Shown: in pieces, positions 14,134 through 17,365 of the stretch
How positions within the stretch are numbered: position 1 is the first letter of the stretch
Layout: each line of letters opens with the position of its first letter
NCBI GenBank assembly: GCA_002470605.1
Contig: DKND01000015.1
Coordinates: forward strand, 61,515-78,879
Direction: 5' to 3'
From: Opitutia bacterium UBA7397
Lineage (GTDB): Bacteria > Verrucomicrobiota > Verrucomicrobiia > Opitutales > UBA953
Length of the DNA stretch: 17,365 bases
The notes under the pieces: generated by a model
Told to the model about the DNA's origin: nothing
The model's database searches: none
What the model saw: the letters and a program-made list of their open reading frames with translations, nothing else
Translations under genes and position numbers: made by a program

Positions 14134-14164
14134 CTTTTCCGACCGGTTTACCGGCTCGGGAAGG
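14134..14164 (+). terminator. Hairpin after tRNA-Asp, possible terminator without T-tract
   Basis: CTTTTCCGACCGG (14134-14146) pairs with CCGGCTCGGGAAGG (14151-14164) through a TTTA loop, giving 13 pairs with two G-T pairs and one bulged C. It lies 14 bases after the tRNA and could end its transcript or mark the 3' side for processing. The lack of a T-run afterwards makes intrinsic termination uncertain. Confidence 0.4.
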
Positions 14165-14265
14165 CTTACCCGTGGTTGTTGCGGCACCGGCACCGCAGGT
14201 TCACAAGGCTGTGTATCCTTTTTGCTTCCCCCGCTCCCCCGAGTGGACAGAAATCAAGCACACTT

Positions 14266-15465
14266 ATGAGCAAGAAAGTCCTGATTATCGGAGCCGGCGG
14301 CGTCGGTAACGTCGTCGCCCACAAATGCGCCATGGCAACCGAGGCCTTCTCGGAAGTCATGCTTGCTTCTCGCAACGAGAACAAATGCAAAGCCATCGCG
14401 GCGGACGTCAAGATCGCCACCGGCAAGACCATCAAGACGGCCGCCGTGGATGCCGATGACGTCAAGGCGACGGTCGCCCTGATCAAGTCCTTCGGCGCCG
14501 ACCTGCTCATAAACGTCGCCCTGCCCTACCAAGACCTTCACCTGATGGACGCCTGCCTCCACGCCGGCATTCACTACGTCGACACCGCGAACTACGAACC
14601 ACCGCACCTGGCTAAGTTCGAATACTCCTGGCAGTGGGCCTACCGCGAGCGCTTCGAGAAGGCCGGCCTGATGGCCTTGCTGGGCTCGGGCTTCGACCCG
14701 GGTGTCACGAATGTCTTCTGCGCCTACGCCCAGAAGCATCTGTTCGATACCATCGAGACGATTGACATCATGGACGCTAACGCCGGCGACCACGGCTACA
14801 AGTTCGCCACCAATTTTAATCCGGAAATCAATATTCGCGAAATCACCCAACGCGGCCGCTTCTGGGAAAAAGGCGAATGGAAAGAAACCGACCCGCTTTC
14901 CGTCAAATGGGTCTATGACTATCCCGTCGTCGGACCCAAGGACAGCTACCTACTTTACCACGAAGAACTCGAGTCTTTAGCCGTTAACATCAAAGGCCTG
15001 AAGCGCATCCGCTTCTTCATGACCTTCTCGGAAAACTACCTGACCCACCTGCGCGTCCTGGAAAACGTCGGCATGACCCGCATCGACCCGATTGAATTCC
15101 AAGGCCATCAGATTGTGCCCATTCAATTCCTCAAGGCCCTCCTCCCCGATCCAGCCTCCCTCGGCCCCCGCACCAAAGGTAAGACCTGCATTGGCTGCGA
15201 AATTACCGGCGTCAAAGACGGTAAGCCTCGTAAGGTTTTCATCTACAACGTCTGCGACCACCAGGAGTGCTTCGCCGAGGTCAAATCCCAAGCCATCAGC
15301 TACACGACCGGCGTTCCTGCGGCCATCGGAGGCGCCATGCTGGCGACCGGCAAATGGCTCAAGCCAGGCGTCTGGAACATGGAAGAGTGCGATCCTGATC
15401 CGTTCATGGACGAGCTCAACAAGCGCGGCCTTCCCTGGCACGTCAAGGAACTGCCCGTCGCCTAA
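14266..15465 (+). CDS. Carboxy(nor)spermidine synthase, saccharopine dehydrogenase family
   Basis: This enzyme condenses L-aspartate semialdehyde with putrescine or 1,3-diaminopropane and reduces the Schiff base with NADPH to carboxyspermidine or carboxynorspermidine, the alternative bacterial route to polyamines that needs no S-adenosylmethionine decarboxylase. The 399 residues begin with the Rossmann fingerprint VLIIGAGGVGNVVAHKCA (5-22) and continue with LASRN (33-37), INVALPYQDL (82-91), HYVDTANYE (103-111), GSGFDPGVTNVF (140-151) and a saccharopine-dehydrogenase-like C-terminal domain. Length fits the family (about 400). Saccharopine dehydrogenase itself is less likely because the next gene encodes the matching decarboxylase. 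An open frame extends back to 14176 but those residues are unlike the family, so the ATG at 14266 is used. No Shine-Dalgarno sequence is visible. A strong terminator follows. Confidence 0.9.
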   Translation: MSKKVLIIGAGGVGNVVAHKCAMATEAFSEVMLASRNENKCKAIAADVKIATGKTIKTAAVDADDVKATVALIKSFGADLLINVALPYQDLHLMDACLHAGIHYVDTANYEPPHLAKFEYSWQWAYRERFEKAGLMALLGSGFDPGVTNVFCAYAQKHLFDTIETIDIMDANAGDHGYKFATNFNPEINIREITQRGRFWEKGEWKETDPLSVKWVYDYPVVGPKDSYLLYHEELESLAVNIKGLKRIRFFMTFSENYLTHLRVLENVGMTRIDPIEFQGHQIVPIQFLKALLPDPASLGPRTKGKTCIGCEITGVKDGKPRKVFIYNVCDHQECFAEVKSQAISYTTGVPAAIGGAMLATGKWLKPGVWNMEECDPDPFMDELNKRGLPWHVKELPVA

Positions 15466-15478
15466 ACGACCCACCGAT

Positions 15479-15508
15479 AAAGCCCGCCCCACGGCGGGCT
15501 TTTCGTTT
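15479..15508 (+). terminator. Intrinsic terminator between the carboxy(nor)spermidine genes
   Basis: A perfect 10-bp stem, AAAGCCCGCC (15479-15488) with GGCGGGCTTT (15493-15502), has the loop CCAC and continues into TTTTCGTTT. It lies 13 bases after the synthase stop and about 33 bases before the decarboxylase start, so the two pathway genes are at least partly separated in transcription. Confidence 0.9.
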
Positions 15509-15540
15509 GCACCCCTCGTCCCTACTTCCAATTTAAAAAC

Positions 15541-16716
15541 GTGTCCGACGCTCTCACTGACGCTTTTCAAAAGGTTGACCTGACCAAGGTCCCCAGCCCC
15601 TGCCACGTCCTGCACCGCGGCCTGCTCGAGCACAACCTGAAGATCCTCCGTTCGGTGATGGATCGGACGGGCGTGAAGATTCTTTTGGCCCTCAAGGGCT
15701 TCGCTCAATTCAGCGAAGCTCCGATGATCCGGAAATACCTCGCCGGCACCACCGCCAGCGGCATCAACGAAGCGCTCCTCGGTCGCGAAGAATTCGGCGG
15801 CGAAGTCCACGCCTACTCGCCAGCCTTCAAGGACGAAGAATTCGACCACCTACTCCGCGTCGCCGACCACATTTCCTTCAATTCACCGGGACAGTGGAAG
15901 CGGTTCCGCGCCAGAGCCCAAGCTTCCGGACGCAAGGTTTCGTTCGGGCTCCGCATCAACCCCGAGCACGCCGAAGTCGAAGTCGAACTTTACAACCCCT
16001 GCGCCAGCGGCTCGCGCTTGGGCACGTTACGTTCCGAAATCAAATCCGCCGCCGACCTCGACGGCCTGGAAGGACTCCACTTCCACACGATGTGCCAGCA
16101 AGGGTCCGATGTCCTCGAACGCACCATCGCCGCTTTTGAAAATAAGTTCGGTGAATTCATTCCCCAGATGAAATGGGTGAACTTCGGCGGCGGTCATCAC
16201 ATCACACGCGAGGGCTACGACATCGAGCGTCTTGTCCGCGTGCTTACCGCCTTCCGCCAGCGCTGGGGCAATCACCTGCAGATTTACATGGAGCCCGGTG
16301 AAGCCATCGGCATCGGCACCGGCGTCTTGGTCGGCACGGTTCTCGATCTGGTCCATAACGGGATGGACATCGCGATCATCGACATCTCGGCGACCAACCA
16401 CATGCCGGACACCTTGGAGATGCCCTACCGAGCGGATATCGTCGGAGCCGACCTACCGGGCAAACTCCCGCACACCTATCGTCTGGGCAGCGTCACCTGC
16501 TTGGCCGGCGACGTCATCGGCGATTACTCCTTCGCCCAACCCTTGCAAATCGGGCAAAGGCTCGTGTTTTTGGACATGTCGCATTATACTTTTGTTAAAA
16601 ATACGACCTTCAACGGCGTCCCCCTCCCGGCTATCGCCAGCTTCGATCCGGCCACAGGGCAGACGCTGGTCATCAAGCGATTTGGTTATTCTGACTACAA
16701 GAACCGCCTGTCCTGA
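15541..16716 (+). CDS. nspC: Carboxynorspermidine / carboxyspermidine decarboxylase
   Basis: This PLP enzyme removes the carboxyl group of carboxy(nor)spermidine to yield spermidine or norspermidine. The 391 residues have the fold-type III decarboxylase layout: an N-terminal alanine-racemase-like barrel with the PLP lysine Lys52 in LLALKGFA, then NPEHAEVEVELYNPCA (140-155), LHFHTMCQQ (179-187), FGGGHHIT (215-222), EPGEAIG (251-257) and the second active-site segment TCLAGDVIGDY with Cys320 and Asp324. These distinguish it from meso-diaminopimelate decarboxylase (LysA), which is longer and has different motifs. Which of the two polyamines is made cannot be told from sequence. The start is GTG at 15541, which yields a normal N-terminus (SDALTDAF); no Shine-Dalgarno sequence precedes it, only an A-rich stretch. 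The partner synthase lies just upstream beyond a terminator. Confidence 0.93.
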   Translation: MSDALTDAFQKVDLTKVPSPCHVLHRGLLEHNLKILRSVMDRTGVKILLALKGFAQFSEAPMIRKYLAGTTASGINEALLGREEFGGEVHAYSPAFKDEEFDHLLRVADHISFNSPGQWKRFRARAQASGRKVSFGLRINPEHAEVEVELYNPCASGSRLGTLRSEIKSAADLDGLEGLHFHTMCQQGSDVLERTIAAFENKFGEFIPQMKWVNFGGGHHITREGYDIERLVRVLTAFRQRWGNHLQIYMEPGEAIGIGTGVLVGTVLDLVHNGMDIAIIDISATNHMPDTLEMPYRADIVGADLPGKLPHTYRLGSVTCLAGDVIGDYSFAQPLQIGQRLVFLDMSHYTFVKNTTFNGVPLPAIASFDPATGQTLVIKRFGYSDYKNRLS

Positions 16717-16723
16717 GACCCTA

Positions 16724-16759
16724 GGCGCTTGACCCAAGGGTTATTTGCGCCAATGAAAT
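16724..16759 (+). promoter_or_regulatory. Candidate promoter with dyad before the coiled-coil protein gene
   Basis: TTGACC (16729-16734, five of six matches) and TGAAAT (16754-16759, four of six) are 19 bases apart. GGCGC (16724-16728) and GCGCC (16747-16751) form a dyad spanning the spacer. There is no T-run, so it is not a good nspC terminator. The transcript would start about 10 bases before the ATG at 16776. Confidence 0.3.
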
Positions 16760-16775
16760 TAATCAGCAAATCATC

Positions 16776-17365
16776 ATGAAACCTCTGAACGTCATTCTCA
16801 TCCTCGTTGTCGCTGCCCTTTCCGGCGTAGCGATCGTCACCTGGACCAGCGAAGGTGAAGCCAATGAACGCGCCCTCGTCGCCCGCCGAGACGCCGATGA
16901 ATCCATCCGTGCCAACGGCGCCAAGGTCGTCGCCGCCGAACGCGCCGCCACCGAGGCCAACGCCAAAACCAAAGTCGCGCAAGCCGCCGAGGCCGCCGCT
17001 TACGCCAAGATTGAATCCTCTTCCGCGGACGCCAAGAAAGTCGTCGAAGACCTCGCCACCTGTAAGGACGCCCTCGCCAAGGCCACGACCAAGGTCGCCG
17101 AACTCGAGAAAGCCCGCTCCGAAGCCGGAGCCCGCGTCAATGAATTGAATGCCGAGATCGCCAAACTGCGCGACGGCTCCGAAGTCCGCGAAGCCACGGC
17201 CAAGGCCACGAAAGCCGAAGCCGACCTAGAAGCCGCTTCCATTGCCCTCCGCGAAGCTAATGCCAAGGCAGCTGCCGCTACGACCAAGCTTGCGGAAGTC
17301 GAAGAAGAGAACGCCCGCCTTAAGTTGCGCAGCAAAGGCTCCGAAAACGCTTCGCCTAACTACCG
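16776..17365 (+). CDS. Membrane-anchored Ala/Lys/Glu-rich coiled-coil protein, 3' end outside the window
   Basis: No family is recognised. The frame from the ATG at 16776 gives 196 residues and remains open at the window edge. Residues 5-23 (NVILILVVAALSGVAIVTW) are hydrophobic after a short MKPL start, so the protein is either anchored in the inner membrane or exported; there is no lipobox. Residues 26-190 have low complexity, rich in Ala, Lys, Glu, Asp and Arg, with heptad-like spacing, and are probably one long alpha-helical coiled coil in the periplasm. One cysteine (about 95, in DLATCKDALAK) could link two chains. Internal similarity such as AKATTKVAELEKA and AAATTKLAEVEEE suggests repeats. 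Such proteins often act as envelope spacers or tethers, but the role here is unknown and the missing C-terminus may hold a domain. Confidence 0.75.
   Translation, partial: MKPLNVILILVVAALSGVAIVTWTSEGEANERALVARRDADESIRANGAKVVAAERAATEANAKTKVAQAAEAAAYAKIESSSADAKKVVEDLATCKDALAKATTKVAELEKARSEAGARVNELNAEIAKLRDGSEVREATAKATKAEADLEAASIALREANAKAAAATTKLAEVEEENARLKLRSKGSENASPNY

Noticed and set aside
14176..14265. 30-residue N-terminal extension of the carboxy(nor)spermidine synthase
   Set aside because: The Rossmann nucleotide-binding motif should lie near the N-terminus, and the extension is unlike the family.
14977..15849. 290-codon minus-strand open frame across the two polyamine genes
   Set aside because: It spans two well-supported plus-strand genes and the terminator between them; no motif seen.

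Overview
The window is GC-rich, gene-dense bacterial chromosome made mostly of housekeeping genes: twelve protein genes (two cut by the window edges), one tRNA, and a set of clear intrinsic terminators. No insertion sequence, prophage, CRISPR array or replication origin was seen, and no gap without a gene exceeds 300 bases. The mix of genes (RNase E/G together with RNase Y, a carboxy(nor)spermidine route to polyamines, a short Lys/Ala-rich histone-H1-like tail, few Shine-Dalgarno sequences) suits a Verrucomicrobiota-like (PVC) bacterium. That placement is an inference from gene content, not a proven assignment.

Left part (1-3664). A minus-strand NADP-isocitrate dehydrogenase (icd, 3' end beyond the window) lies downstream of a minus-strand gene for an unusual DNA-binding protein: two ribbon-helix-helix modules plus a lysine-rich tail. 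The tail has its own ideally spaced ribosome binding site and in-frame ATG. Divergent from this gene is a P1B-4 type metal-export ATPase with SPC and HEGST metal-site motifs. The 195-base divergent region holds two candidate promoters, each with a perfect palindrome at or between its -35 and -10 boxes, so the two genes may form a regulator/exporter pair. A bidirectional terminator closes the ATPase gene.

Middle (3685-9520). A minus-strand pair rodA-rng (cell-elongation glycosyltransferase and RNase E/G) is divergent from rny (RNase Y). After rny, a hairpin-rich leader precedes a low-complexity protein with four 21-residue Arg/Pro/Glu repeats and an RGG-rich tail, probably RNA-binding. Three RNA-related genes therefore sit close together.

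Right part (9527-17365). A plus-strand series murA, ruvB, proB, proA (peptidoglycan precursor synthesis, Holliday-junction branch migration, proline synthesis; proB and proA overlap by 4 bases) is followed by tRNA-Asp(GTC), whose leader and trailer are perfect 10-base complements. Next come a carboxy(nor)spermidine synthase and decarboxylase, with a terminator between them, and a membrane-anchored Ala/Lys/Glu-rich coiled-coil protein that runs off the right edge.

The points most worth a second look are the tandem ribbon-helix-helix gene with its nested basic peptide and the metal pump opposite it, the RGG/repeat protein beside RNase Y, and the helix enclosing the tRNA-Asp precursor.
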